From contig NZ_KE386996.1 of the NCBI RefSeq assembly GCF_000429945.1, forward strand, positions 1-64,000: 64,000 nucleotides of DNA, given 5' to 3'. The notes beneath the pieces are model-generated. The model was given only the letters and a program-made list of their open reading frames with translations. It did not search any database and was not told the DNA's origin. This document shows positions 25,972-35,297 of this stretch, piece after piece. Origin of the DNA: Desulfogranum japonicum DSM 18378 (lineage in GTDB: Bacteria > Desulfobacterota > Desulfobulbia > Desulfobulbales > Desulfobulbaceae). Position numbers and translations under genes: made by a program. The stretch's first letter is position 1, and each line of letters opens with the position of its first letter.

Positions 25972-26796
25972 CTATAAGGATCCAGGTACAGGATATTTAC
26001 CATGTTTTGCGGTTAACCCTGCAGCCTGTGCCAGCCCACAGCTTGCACGGATCATACGCTGAGTGGCAGGGTGCTGTGCTTCCTCAACAATGTTACCACT
26101 TGTGAGCGTTTCCACAATGGCTCCGTCATCCATGACGTGGATGGTATCGCAGAGTTTTTCCGCAAGGGCTAAATCATGGGTAATGAACAGAGAGGCAAAT
26201 TTCTGTTGTTTCTGTAATTTTTGAAAGAGAGCTATGATTTGAGCCTGAATAGTAACATCCAGAGCTGAAGTGGCTTCATCGCAAATGACCAGTTGCGGGT
26301 TTAATCCTGTCACCCTGGAAAAAACGATGCGTTGCAGCTGTCCACCGGAAAGCTGGTTGGGGTAACGGCCTAAGTATTGAACGGAAAGGTTGACACGTTC
26401 CAGGAGTTTTGCAGCCAGATCGCTGTGACCGCATCCATTGAGCAGCTTAAAATTACGATAGGGTTCCAGGAGAAATTGTTTTACTGTCATTCGTTGGGGA
26501 AAACACGCCAGAGGATCCTGGAAAACCATCTGTACCTGCCGATAATAGTCTTGGCGGTTGATGCGGAAGATATTTCTTCCCCGGAACAGTATGGTGCCTT
26601 TTTCCTGACAATGGATACGACAGAGTATCCTGGCCAGGGTGGATTTACCGGATCCGCTGGAGCCCACCATTCCAACACATTCGCCAGGATGAATATCTAA
26701 AGTGACATCTTTGAGAATGTGTACGGATTTACCCAATTTATTAAAAAATTTGTTCACTCGCTGTACACTTACCAAAGGTTCTGATGTGTTACTCAT
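25972..26796 (-). CDS. ABC transporter ATP-binding protein (NikE/DppF-like)
   Basis: A 274-residue ATPase of the nickel/peptide importer class. Walker A GSSGSGKST, Q-loop MVFQDPLACFPQRMT, signature LSGGQLQR, Walker B LVICDEATSALD and H-loop ITHD are all visible. The ATG at 26796 overlaps the end of the upstream ATPase gene by 8 bases (ATGAGTAA). It is the partner of the preceding ATPase. Confidence 0.9.
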   Translation of the reverse strand: MSNTSEPLVSVQRVNKFFNKLGKSVHILKDVTLDIHPGECVGMVGSSGSGKSTLARILCRIHCQEKGTILFRGRNIFRINRQDYYRQVQMVFQDPLACFPQRMTVKQFLLEPYRNFKLLNGCGHSDLAAKLLERVNLSVQYLGRYPNQLSGGQLQRIVFSRVTGLNPQLVICDEATSALDVTIQAQIIALFQKLQKQQKFASLFITHDLALAEKLCDTIHVMDDGAIVETLTSGNIVEEAQHPATQRMIRASCGLAQAAGLTAKHGKYPVPGSL

Positions 26797-27583
26797 GATG
26801 CAATGCCCGTAGGTGAGGGATGGCAGCCAGTAATTGGCCGGCATAGGTTTCAGGTGGTCTGGAAAGAATATTTTGGGTTATATCGAAGTCCTTTGCCTTA
26901 CCGTTCTGCATTACCATGATTTTGTCAGCGATACGGGCACATGCACATATATTATGGCTAACCATGATAATGGCGGTTCCCTGTTCTCTGCGGCGCCTAT
27001 TGAACTCCTCCATGATGATTTCCTGGGTCGTGACATCCAAGGCTGATGTAGGTTCGTCGGCCAGGATCAGGTCCGGATCCATGGCCAATGAAATAGCGAT
27101 GGCCACCCGTTGTTTCATCCCGCCGCTGAGCTGCCATGGTCTTGCAGCAAGAATAGCCGGAGGATCCTGGAGATCCATTTTTTCAAGTTCATGCGCAGCA
27201 AGCTCACGGGCCTCATATCTGCTCATGGAGCGGTGGTTACGTATGGCCTCGACAAACTGTCTTTCCACAGACACCATGGGATTAAGAGATGCGCCAGGAT
27301 TCTGGAAGATCATGGCTATTCGTCCTCCACGGAGTTTTCGCCAGGCGCTTTCGGTATAGTTTGTTGTCTCCACTCCATCAAAAATATATGTGCCTGCAGT
27401 AATTTTTGCTCCAGAGGGAGGCAGGTTGATTAGAGCTCTGATGAGGGTAGTTTTGCCTGATCCGCTCTCCCCGACAATGCCAAGGGTTTGGCCATGCATG
27501 AGGGTGAAGCTCATATCCTCGAGGGCAACAATGCCCCCGGGATATTCTATTTTCAGCGATTGGATTGCAACGAGATTATTCAT
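26789..27583 (-). CDS. ABC transporter ATP-binding protein (NikD/DppD-like)
   Basis: A 264-residue ATPase with Walker A GESGSGKTT, Q-loop MIFQNPGASLNP, signature LSGGMKQR and Walker B LILADEPTSALD. The ATG at 27583 (MNNLVAIQSL) overlaps the end of the binding-protein gene by 8 bases (ATGAATAA), so a longer reading from 27664 is rejected. It pairs with the downstream ATPase to drive the two permeases. Confidence 0.9.
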   Translation of the reverse strand: MNNLVAIQSLKIEYPGGIVALEDMSFTLMHGQTLGIVGESGSGKTTLIRALINLPPSGAKITAGTYIFDGVETTNYTESAWRKLRGGRIAMIFQNPGASLNPMVSVERQFVEAIRNHRSMSRYEARELAAHELEKMDLQDPPAILAARPWQLSGGMKQRVAIAISLAMDPDLILADEPTSALDVTTQEIIMEEFNRRRREQGTAIIMVSHNICACARIADKIMVMQNGKAKDFDITQNILSRPPETYAGQLLAAIPHLRALHHE

Positions 27584-29108
27584 TGGCAAATTTAAGCCTG
27601 TCATCAATATAGTAGATTTCTGACACAAACCTGTGGATACCGGATATACGCTTGTTGTATACAACGTTACCTTTCTGGTAGAAGAGAAAAATAGCTGCTA
27701 CGTCATCCATGAGAATCTGTGCCCCTTTGGTTCCCAGATTGTAGCGTTTGTCTCTGTCCAGGGTACGGTCAAGCTCACCGAGCAGGTTGTCGAAATCCGG
27801 GTTGCTGTATTGACCATAATTTCCTCTTGAACCTGTTTTAAAACCTGATTCGAGAAAATATTGCGGATCTAAGGTGGGAGCTGAGGTCCAACGTTCGAAA
27901 AGGAAGTCGTATTTGCCTTGTTTGGCGGCCTCGGCAAAGTTTTCCATCTGTTTAACCTCCATGCCTATGCCTACTTTTTTCAGTTCAGACTGCATGGCTA
28001 TTCCTATATTTTTTGCTGCCGCTCCATGGTTGTTCATGCAGATATACTGAAGAACGATATCTGTGCCTCTAAACTCGCGGATACCGTTACCGTCACTGTC
28101 AGTAATTCCTGCCCTGTCTAAGAGTTGTATGGCTTTATCTCTGTTATACGGGTAGGCATCGTCTCCTGAATAACCAAAGGGGAGCAATGCATTAAATGGC
28201 CCGCGGGCGGGGATACCACCTGCGATTTTTTCAGCATAGACATTCTTGTGAATGGCACTGTGAACAGCTTGCCTGAATTCAGGTATTTGCATCCAGGGAT
28301 GGGTAAAATTGGTACGAAGGAGAAATACTCTCAGGTTAGGGCCACTGAGTACATCCAGTTTGTTGTCTTTTTCCAGGATTGGCAGGTCTGCGGCACTGAG
28401 CTGGGTTGCCACATCAAGCTCTCCGGATTGCAGGGCCATGGACCTGGTGTTGGCATCGGATATGTATTTCACGTTCACGGTTTCTACATCCGGTTCTCCT
28501 TTCCAATACGCTGTGTTCTGTGAGAGAACCATACCTGCTTCCGGTGAGAAGCTGTCCACTTTGAATGGCCCGGTTGTGACAGGTTTGAATTGAAATCCAT
28601 CAGGATCTTGAGCCGCTGCTTCAGCATCGACGATAATGAAAACCGGATCAGCCAGCACATTGAGTAACGTGGCATAGGGGCGGGTTGTTTTTATGGTCAG
28701 CGTGTTGCCCTGGGAAGTGATGGAGTCCAGTGGAAATTGTACATCCTTACGGTCCGTTATTTTCAGGGCACGCTCCAGGGATGCTTTGCAGGCTTCTGCA
28801 TCAACCTTTGCACCATTTTGGAAAGTAATACCCTCACGTATGGTAAAGATGGTGGTCAGTGCATCGGGTTGTTCCCAACGTTCGGCAATGACGGGTTTGT
28901 ATTGCAGATTTTCATCAATCTGCAGCAGGTTTTCACCAATGCCGCAACGAGTGAGGGTCCAGCCATGCCAGGCAGAGGTGGGATCTATGTCACCGTCCAG
29001 CCAGAAAATAGCCATGTTTACGGTTTTGTCTTTGGACGCAGCTGCCGGTGCTGTCGTACATGCCAGAAATATAGCAATGGCGATCAGTATGGGGATCCAT
29101 GGTTTCAT
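27576..29108 (-). CDS. ABC transporter substrate-binding protein, family 5 (NikA-like)
   Basis: A 510-residue periplasmic protein with an N-terminal signal sequence (IPILIAIAIFLACTTAPAAA). SBP family 5 features are SAWHGWTLTRCGIGENLLQI, ERWEQPDALTTIFTIREGITF and the C-terminal FERWTSAPTLDPQYFLESGF. The lipobox is poor (FLAC), so it may be soluble or lipid-anchored. The family binds nickel, peptides or other small ligands. Under a cobalamin riboswitch, cobalt chelates or corrinoids are reasonable guesses. An AAAGGAG site precedes the ATG. Confidence 0.88.
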   Translation of the reverse strand: MKPWIPILIAIAIFLACTTAPAAASKDKTVNMAIFWLDGDIDPTSAWHGWTLTRCGIGENLLQIDENLQYKPVIAERWEQPDALTTIFTIREGITFQNGAKVDAEACKASLERALKITDRKDVQFPLDSITSQGNTLTIKTTRPYATLLNVLADPVFIIVDAEAAAQDPDGFQFKPVTTGPFKVDSFSPEAGMVLSQNTAYWKGEPDVETVNVKYISDANTRSMALQSGELDVATQLSAADLPILEKDNKLDVLSGPNLRVFLLRTNFTHPWMQIPEFRQAVHSAIHKNVYAEKIAGGIPARGPFNALLPFGYSGDDAYPYNRDKAIQLLDRAGITDSDGNGIREFRGTDIVLQYICMNNHGAAAKNIGIAMQSELKKVGIGMEVKQMENFAEAAKQGKYDFLFERWTSAPTLDPQYFLESGFKTGSRGNYGQYSNPDFDNLLGELDRTLDRDKRYNLGTKGAQILMDDVAAIFLFYQKGNVVYNKRISGIHRFVSEIYYIDDRLKFANE

Positions 29109-29252
29109 TTCATCTCCTTTGAATAGGTAGAGGTTGAGTCTGTACGGGGTACTTTTTTAAGCACCAGCAGAACAGCGAACCTGAGCAGAGGTCGTCCACA
29201 GAGCTGATGTGCATCATGCAGTGCGCTGTTTGCGTGTTATTTTCCGCGACCC

Positions 29253-30074
29253 TTAGGATATTTCCGGATTCAAATATTTGCGGGTGGCATCACCCAGAAT
29301 GTTAAAAACAACCACCACCATAAAAGTAGCCAGGCCAGGGTAAATCACCAGCCAGGGGGCACTTTGCAGATATTCCCTGCCTTCACTGAGCATGCTGCCC
29401 CATTCGGGTGTGGGCGGCTGTACGCCAAGGCCAAGAAAGGAAAGGCCTGCCAGGGCTAACATCATATTACCTATATCCAGACTGAGTTGGGTAAGGAGTG
29501 GGGGCAGGATGGTGGGCAGAAGATAATGTCGGACCAGTTTGACCGTACCTGCACCGGCCATTTGTCCGGCAATAACAGCTTCACTGTGTATTGCGGTTCG
29601 CACCAGAACCCGTGTCAGCCGGGCGAATTTTGTCCACCAGATGATTGCAAGTGCGCAAATAGTATTGGTAATTCCAGGTCCCAATAAGCCCACCACGGCG
29701 ATGGCAAAGATGAGATCCGGAAAAGCCAGAATGGTATCCGCAATACGCATGATAACAGTGTCGGTAATTCCTCCGCGCATACCTGCCGCTGTACCGATAA
29801 AGATTCCCAGAACAAAAATCATACTCAGCATACCAAAGGTCATCCCAAGGGAGATTCTTGCCCCACAGAGCAGGCGGGAAAGAATGCAGCGGCCCACCTG
29901 ATCAGTACCAAGTAAATACTCTGGATTGGGTGGGGTTAAAATCTGAACGAAATCAGTTTCCAGTGGATCATGGGGAGCAAGCAATGGACCAAGCAATGCG
30001 AGAGTGACCATGATTGCTGCCAGACTCAGGGCTATGATAAATTGATGCTGTTTGTTCAACTGAAAGAGGTTCAT
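29253..30074 (-). CDS. ABC transporter permease (NikC/DppC-like)
   Basis: A 273-residue inner-membrane permease. It has an N-terminal cytoplasmic segment, PLLAPHDPLETDF, YLLGTDQVGRCILSRLLCGA, and the EAA loop (RTAIHSEAVIAGQMAGAGTV). It overlaps the upstream permease by one base. A 144-base gap separates it from the binding-protein gene; that gap begins TAAGGGTCGCGGAAAATAA at the stop codon, resembling a family B repeat end. Confidence 0.9.
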   Translation of the reverse strand: MNLFQLNKQHQFIIALSLAAIMVTLALLGPLLAPHDPLETDFVQILTPPNPEYLLGTDQVGRCILSRLLCGARISLGMTFGMLSMIFVLGIFIGTAAGMRGGITDTVIMRIADTILAFPDLIFAIAVVGLLGPGITNTICALAIIWWTKFARLTRVLVRTAIHSEAVIAGQMAGAGTVKLVRHYLLPTILPPLLTQLSLDIGNMMLALAGLSFLGLGVQPPTPEWGSMLSEGREYLQSAPWLVIYPGLATFMVVVVFNILGDATRKYLNPEIS

Positions 30075-31012
30075 TATTGTCCTCCGCTCAGTCGTAGTCG
30101 GGGGTCAAGCAACTCTGCTATTACATCAGCAATGAAGTTTATACTTACATAGATGCAGACCATAATAAGCACATATGCCTGGATGACCGGATAGTCCCGA
30201 TGGGTTATGGATTCAATGGCCATACTGCCTAATCCTGGCCAGGAAAAAATGGTTTCAACAATGACTGTCCCACCAAGCAATAATGCACAGGAAAGCCCGA
30301 ATAGTGTTGCCAGGCCAGCCAGAACGCCGGGTAAAACATGGAAGAGGACAATGGTCCATTCCCGGCATCCCCTTGCCCTTGCACCGACTACATATTCCCT
30401 GGTCATCTCTTCGCTTATTACTGCTTGAATCTGTCTTGTGTAACGTCCTATCAGAGGAATGGCCAAGGTAAGTGCAGGGAGAACAACACTTTCCGGAGCA
30501 TATGGGTCTGTGAGTTTGAACCAGTGAAAAGTGACAATAAAGGAAAGTATCAGCATGAGTCCCAACCAGAAATCAGGCACTGAAATAGCCGCAAATGAAA
30601 AGAACCGGATGATGTAATCAGTGAATCTACCTGCTTTAAGTGTGGCTAAAATTCCTAGAAAAAAAGAAAATACAAACATTACACCGATTGCAACCAGAGA
30701 AAGTTTGAAGGTCATTGCAAAACGTCGTTGGATCATATCCGCAACCGGTTCACCGGTACGTAGGGAAATTCCCGCATCAAGTGTGGTCATATCCGCTAAC
30801 CAATGCAGGTACTGAAGAATAAACGGCTGATCCAGGCCCATTTTTTTGCGCATTTCTTCCAGAATCTCATTGCTTGGAGAAATACCTCTACATTCAAAAT
30901 AGATTTCAGCGGGATCACCAGGGCTCAGCCAGGTCAGGAAAAAAGTTAAGAAACTGGCTGCAAGCATTACCAGCAACATTTCAACAATTTTGCGTAGAAT
31001 AGATCTCAGCAT
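30074..31012 (-). CDS. ABC transporter permease (NikB/DppB-like)
   Basis: A 312-residue permease with the family pattern FFLTWLSPGDPAEIY near the N-terminus, FILQYLHWL, and the EAA loop SEEMTREYVVGARARGCREW. It starts 7 bases before the end of the MATE gene, showing tight operon structure. It forms the membrane channel with the NikC-like permease. Confidence 0.9.
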   Translation of the reverse strand: MLRSILRKIVEMLLVMLAASFLTFFLTWLSPGDPAEIYFECRGISPSNEILEEMRKKMGLDQPFILQYLHWLADMTTLDAGISLRTGEPVADMIQRRFAMTFKLSLVAIGVMFVFSFFLGILATLKAGRFTDYIIRFFSFAAISVPDFWLGLMLILSFIVTFHWFKLTDPYAPESVVLPALTLAIPLIGRYTRQIQAVISEEMTREYVVGARARGCREWTIVLFHVLPGVLAGLATLFGLSCALLLGGTVIVETIFSWPGLGSMAIESITHRDYPVIQAYVLIMVCIYVSINFIADVIAELLDPRLRLSGGQ

Positions 31013-32343
31013 GACGATGGCTGTACTGCTTTAAAAGCGTGTCGGGTTAATTGATGCCAGGAAAAGTAGAGTACTGCACTGCGAACTGCACAGAAGACGA
31101 TAAAAGCTGTCCACAGTCCGTGATTTCCCCATTTGGGAATGAGTAGATTCTCCATGAGCAGAAAAAATAAAAGAGACAGTATCAGAGAGTTACGTATTGG
31201 TGCGGAACAAGTGGCACCTATATAGAATCCTGCGTAAACAAGGCCAAGTGGCATGGTGAGCAGGAAAAGCAGTATATAAAAAAGATATTGCTCACAGAGG
31301 GTAACCACGGGTTCTATGTTAGTGAAAATCCTAATGAGGGGAAGGTCGAGCAATAGCAGGCCTGCTACCAGGATGAATACAAGGCCGATCAGATTAAGGT
31401 GGGCAATGGAGCGGGTTTGAGCAAAAGCGGTCAAATCACCGGAACCGACAAATTTGCCAGCAAAAACAGAGGCTGCATTTGCGAGTCCATCAAAAAAATA
31501 AGCTATCAGATACTGAAGCTGAAAGAGAATAGCATTGGCAGCAAGAATATCTGTACCCATGGAACTTCCTCTGGCCACAAAGATATTCGTCATGGTTAGC
31601 AGGCAAACGGTTCGGATCAGCAGGTCACTGTTTACAGATGCCAATTTTTTCATGGCGCTGGCTTCCAGTAGCCCCTTGCTATATTTTTTGATTGTGTTCA
31701 GGGGAAGTTGAGGGCTGATAAGCAGTATGCCGAGAAACAAACCACTTGCCTGTGAAATAAGTGTGGCGGTCGCTACACCTGCAACTCCCATGTGGAAATA
31801 GAGAACAAACAGGGTATCTAATAAGATATTGAGCATATTGGTGCCGATCTGCAGAAGCATAACCTGACGTACATGTCCCCTGCCCATGAGCCAGCCAAGG
31901 TTAACATAGCTTATCAGCACCATGGGGGCTCCCCATATGAGAATACGGAAATAACGGACCGCATGGACTGTTACGTCTGGTTCGGCATCATAAATGAGGA
32001 GAGCACCTTGCAGGATTGGCTTCTGGCAACATATGAAAAGCAGGCCAATGCCAGCAGCAATTATCAAAGGCCGTAACCATGCGTGGACCCCGGGCTCAAG
32101 CTTTTTTTGACCCAGGCTCTGTGCTGCGAATCCAGATGTAGCAACACGTAAAAAACCAAACAGCCAGTAGAGAGTATTGAAAATGACCGTGCCTATGGCG
32201 ACACCGCCAATGAAGGAAGGATTATCCAGGCGACCGACCACCGCTGTATCCACAGCCCCGAGCAGTGGCTGGGTTACTGTTGATAGTGTGAACGGAAGGG
32301 CAAGGCGTATATATGCCTTATGGGAGATGGAATGAATGTGCAT
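31006..32343 (-). CDS. MATE family efflux transporter, first gene of the second cobalamin-riboswitch operon
   Basis: About 445 residues and 12 predicted helices with MATE features: LALPFTLSTVTQPLLGAVDT, VVGRLDN, FLRVATSGFAAQ, and the second-half ANAILFQLQYLIAYFFDGLA. It couples export to a Na+ or H+ gradient; the substrate is unknown. I start at the ATG at 32343, although a GTG five codons upstream is possible. It is the first gene after a cobalamin riboswitch and overlaps the NikB-like gene. Confidence 0.87.
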   Translation of the reverse strand: MHIHSISHKAYIRLALPFTLSTVTQPLLGAVDTAVVGRLDNPSFIGGVAIGTVIFNTLYWLFGFLRVATSGFAAQSLGQKKLEPGVHAWLRPLIIAAGIGLLFICCQKPILQGALLIYDAEPDVTVHAVRYFRILIWGAPMVLISYVNLGWLMGRGHVRQVMLLQIGTNMLNILLDTLFVLYFHMGVAGVATATLISQASGLFLGILLISPQLPLNTIKKYSKGLLEASAMKKLASVNSDLLIRTVCLLTMTNIFVARGSSMGTDILAANAILFQLQYLIAYFFDGLANAASVFAGKFVGSGDLTAFAQTRSIAHLNLIGLVFILVAGLLLLDLPLIRIFTNIEPVVTLCEQYLFYILLFLLTMPLGLVYAGFYIGATCSAPIRNSLILSLLFFLLMENLLIPKWGNHGLWTAFIVFCAVRSAVLYFSWHQLTRHAFKAVQPSSC

Positions 32344-32480
32344 GCTCAGCCTGTCCACGGCGTCCGATACAGGCGAGATGTAAATACACCCAGTACCGAA
32401 GAAATGTACAGGGAAACCGCATTTATTCCCAGGGGATTATCTGTAAAAACACTTTTACCATTGCGTTTTTACATGAGAAA

Positions 32481-32668
32481 TTACAGGCAGGTCTTCTGGC
32501 TTCCCTCCATCTTCAAAAGGCCTTCCCGTCTGGATATAGCAAACAGTGACCATACATGTTTTCGAAGATGTTACCTGCTTCGTTGGCAGGCGTGAGAGTT
32601 ACAGCGGCGGGTCCGCTCCCGATTTTAACGGGATTCCCTATTAAGTTCCTATGAACACCAGTATTTCA
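32481..32668 (-). promoter_or_regulatory. Cobalamin riboswitch upstream of the MATE/ABC/CDF operon
   Basis: The minus strand shows GGGAATCCCG, a GACCCGCCGCTGTAA segment, a variant B12 box (GGTCACTGT, near 32542-32550), GACGGGAAGGCC and the 3' element GAAGCCAGAAGACCTGCC. Order and spacing fit a cobalamin riboswitch. It ends about 140 bases before the MATE ATG. Confidence 0.93.
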
Positions 32669-32689
32669 AATGAATGTTCTGTATCTTGT

Positions 32690-33188
32690 ACAGATTATGT
32701 CAGGGTAAGGAGCGCATGTTCCCATGATTTTCCTGGGAGGCTGTACGAGAATACCCTTTTTCCCAAGCGCGATGTCATTTCAGAAAAATACTGCTTGCAA
32801 GAGGAAGTATATGGCAGCCTTTTCTAAAATTTCTTGATCTGAGAATAGTCCTATTTTCAGGCAAGCACCCAGGGTGAACAATAGGGCGATCTAATACCAG
32901 AAATAGGGGCTTTGTCAATATATTTTGCTTTTTTATACAGGAGTTCCAGAAATGTCTTAGACCACGTTTGAGTATGACTTGGTTGACAAAGAGGTGGTTT
33001 TAGACTGAAGAAGCAGCGAGATACTTGGTTGCAGCTGCTCAAATTTCGGGTGATCTCAAAAAAAAGCTGGCGGTGTTGTTCTATTTATATGTATACATGC
33101 TTATATGTTTATGCGTAGGGTGTTTAATATGCACCCGTGTGCATGGTGAATCGATTGGATTTGCATCATTAACGGTGGAGGGCCCACA
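32690..33188. other. Intergenic region with candidate ArsR-type operator
   Basis: No gene was recognised over 500 bases. It should contain the promoter of the riboswitch RNA on the minus side and of the arsR-like gene on the plus side. A 10-base palindrome ATGTATACAT (33089-33098), followed by TTATATG, lies 90 bases before the arsR start and is a possible repressor site. GGAGGG before 33189 is the ribosome site. Confidence 0.35.
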
Positions 33189-33515
33189 GTGACAGAAGAT
33201 TTGGGATATGTAGCAGATAATGTTCCTTCAGAAGATGAACTGCATGAACTGGCGCAATTTTTTAAAGTTTTTGGAGACACAACCCGGATACGTATCCTTT
33301 CAGCACTATACATCAGGGAATTATGTGTTTGCGACCTGGTGAGCCTCCTGGATATGAATCAGCCTGCTGTATCCCATCAGTTGCGTATACTGCGGGCTGC
33401 CAAGATTGTAAAAAATCGCAAGCAGGGAAAGCATGTATTTTATTCGTTGGACGACGATCATGTGCATGAACTTTTGAAAGATGGCCTTGAGCACATAAGG
33501 GGAAACTGTGGGTAA
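33189..33515 (+). CDS. ArsR/SmtB-family metal-responsive repressor
   Basis: A 108-residue winged-helix repressor. The metal motif ELCVCDLVSLLD lies in the alpha-3 position typical of ArsR/CadC sensors, followed by the recognition helix NQPAVSHQLRILRAAKIV and the wing RKQGKHVFYSL. The start is the GTG at 33189, preceded by GGAGGG. It is followed 71 bases later by a permease gene it likely controls. Which metal or metalloid is sensed cannot be told. Confidence 0.9.
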   Translation: MTEDLGYVADNVPSEDELHELAQFFKVFGDTTRIRILSALYIRELCVCDLVSLLDMNQPAVSHQLRILRAAKIVKNRKQGKHVFYSLDDDHVHELLKDGLEHIRGNCG

Positions 33516-33586
33516 TCTGCTTTTGGGCAGTTGAAAGCATAATTCCGATTTATTACTCATATACTGCAAGTTGAGACGTACCGGAT

Positions 33587-34741
33587 ATGGAAAAGTTGAC
33601 TGGATTGTTGGGCAATGTGTTGGTAGCATCATGGGATGTTCTTGTTGAATCCTCTTTGTTTATTTTATTTGGTTTTTTTGTGGCCGGTATACTGAAGGGG
33701 TTTATTCCAGATGATTTTATTCAGCGTCACTTAGGAAAGAAAAATAAAACCAGTATATTTAAAGCATCATTGTTTGGTATACCTATCCCGTTGTGCAGTT
33801 GTGGCGTTATTCCTGCCGCAGCCGGTTTGCGACAACAGGGTGCTGATCGGGGTGCTGTCTGTTCCTTCATGATTTCCACTCCGGAAACAGGTGTGGATTC
33901 CATTGCCATCACGTATGCTCTCCTTGATCCTTTTATGACTTTGTTCAGGCCAATCGCTGCATTTTTCACTGCCATGAGCACGGGCATGTTGGTAAATTTG
34001 GCTGATGGTGGCAAAGGCAGATCAAAGAAATTCAAACCGGGAACACCACTTCCAATGGCAATGGCAGGTGCCGATACACACAGTTGTGGATGCACTGGGC
34101 ACGGGCATGTTGCTGAAAACCTTTCAGGACTTGCAAAGAGTTGGAATAAGCTACAGCTTGGTATGCGATTCGCTTTTGGTGAATTGTTGACAGATATCGG
34201 TCCCTGGCTGCTCTTTGGGATAGTGCTTGCTGGAATAATCACAGTCTTTCTTTCTCCAACATTTGTCTCGTCCTATATGGGGGATGGTATCCTTTCCATG
34301 CTGATTATGATTGTTTTGGCAACCCCTTTGTATGTTTGTGCAACGGCTTCAACTCCTATTGCTGCTGCTCTCGCCCTGAAAGGGTTATCACCCGGTGCAG
34401 CGCTGGTGTTTTTACTGGCCGGGCCTGCAACCAACATGGCAACGATTACTGTTGTTGCCAGGTTGCTTGGCAGGAAGACGGCTGTAATTTACGTCAGCTC
34501 CATTATGTGTTGTTCGTTGGTGTTGGGACTTATTGTAAACTATCTGTACCTTGCTCTGGGGCTGAGTATCACTCATTGGATCAGTGGTGCAGAGCAGGAA
34601 TCCCATGGGATACTGTATGTAATAGCTACTGTCATCCTGTTGGCATGCATTGGCCGTCCGTGGTTTTTGAGATTGTATGCGAGGATTTTCAGGAAAAAAG
34701 TCGTATCATTACACCATGACCATCACCATGGAGATTGTTAA
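33587..34741 (+). CDS. ArsP/DUF318-type permease (SO_0444-like Cu/Zn/arsenical efflux)
   Basis: A 384-residue membrane protein with about eight to ten helices. The two family repeats carry FGIPIPLCSCGVIPAAAGLR and ATPLYVCATASTPIAAALAL, each with Cys/Ser in the transport path. A cytoplasmic loop is rich in metal ligands (DTHSCGCTGHGH), and the C-terminus ends HHDHHHGDC. These features favour metal or trivalent organoarsenical export. It is paired with the ArsR-type repressor just upstream. Confidence 0.88.
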   Translation: MEKLTGLLGNVLVASWDVLVESSLFILFGFFVAGILKGFIPDDFIQRHLGKKNKTSIFKASLFGIPIPLCSCGVIPAAAGLRQQGADRGAVCSFMISTPETGVDSIAITYALLDPFMTLFRPIAAFFTAMSTGMLVNLADGGKGRSKKFKPGTPLPMAMAGADTHSCGCTGHGHVAENLSGLAKSWNKLQLGMRFAFGELLTDIGPWLLFGIVLAGIITVFLSPTFVSSYMGDGILSMLIMIVLATPLYVCATASTPIAAALALKGLSPGAALVFLLAGPATNMATITVVARLLGRKTAVIYVSSIMCCSLVLGLIVNYLYLALGLSITHWISGAEQESHGILYVIATVILLACIGRPWFLRLYARIFRKKVVSLHHDHHHGDC

Positions 34742-34773
34742 TACCTGTCATAAAAGAGAATCTTTGTTCAAGT

Positions 34774-34884
34774 GTAATAGCTCACAGTGCACCTGATTTT
34801 TCCACGATCAGCCTGGCTGAGGTATGATCCAATACCCTGTGCCATCCTGATTGCGAAAATATCAGGCACTCTGTAACCAGTTAC
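34774..34884. repeat. Palindromic intergenic repeat, family A
   Basis: A 111-base element with roughly 40-base imperfect inverted arms: GTAATAGCTCACAGTGCACC on one side, GTAACTGGTTACAGAGTGCC on the other. It shares arm sequence with the copies at 36511 and 58188. A further collapsed copy (GTAGTTAACC..GATCAGTTAC) lies at 34911-34934. Confidence 0.65.
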
Positions 34885-34945
34885 GACTCAAAACTCATTG
34901 AAATATCAGTGTAGTTAACCCCGTGATCAGTTACGTCAAGCTTAG

Positions 34946-35122
34946 ATGTCGAGGCATGCGCGACATTTTATCGAAGACATGGAGTTGATAGCGGCGTCTT
35001 CGCTTGCCTTTGAGGATAAAAGTCTGAGCATAACGCAAAAACGGGGCAAGAAGGCCATTTGTGGAGAGGACGAGTTCCATGCTGCGCTGGGTGGGCATTT
35101 CTTTTACTGCAGATTGAAATGA
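34946..35122 (+). CDS. Small ORF, 58 codons, unrecognised
   Basis: ATG at 34946 reads MSRHARHFIEDMELIAASSL and ends GGHFFYCRLK at TGA 35120-35122. The composition looks coded, but there is no ribosome site and no known family. On the opposite strand, bases 35142-35309 hold another coding-like frame without a start codon (LIVRIANNELATGKKLLIKA, ends TTKC). Both may be remnants of a lost mobile element. Confidence 0.3.
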   Translation: MSRHARHFIEDMELIAASSLAFEDKSLSITQKRGKKAICGEDEFHAALGGHFFYCRLK

Positions 35123-35297
35123 TTTTCAAAGGTAACGTGATTCAGCATTTTGTGGTTTCTTCCAATCGTTCTATGGCTCTTTTATGGTATGATATTACAA
35201 AAGAAAGAGCTTTAATCAGAAGCTTCTTTCCTGTTGCAAGTTCATTATTAGCAATACGAACGATTAATTTCTTAAAAAGACGACAGAGCTGATCGAT

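Noticed and set aside
35059-35292. 77-codon plus-strand ORF
   Set aside because: Composition is not protein-like; the opposite strand is more coding-like over part of this stretch.
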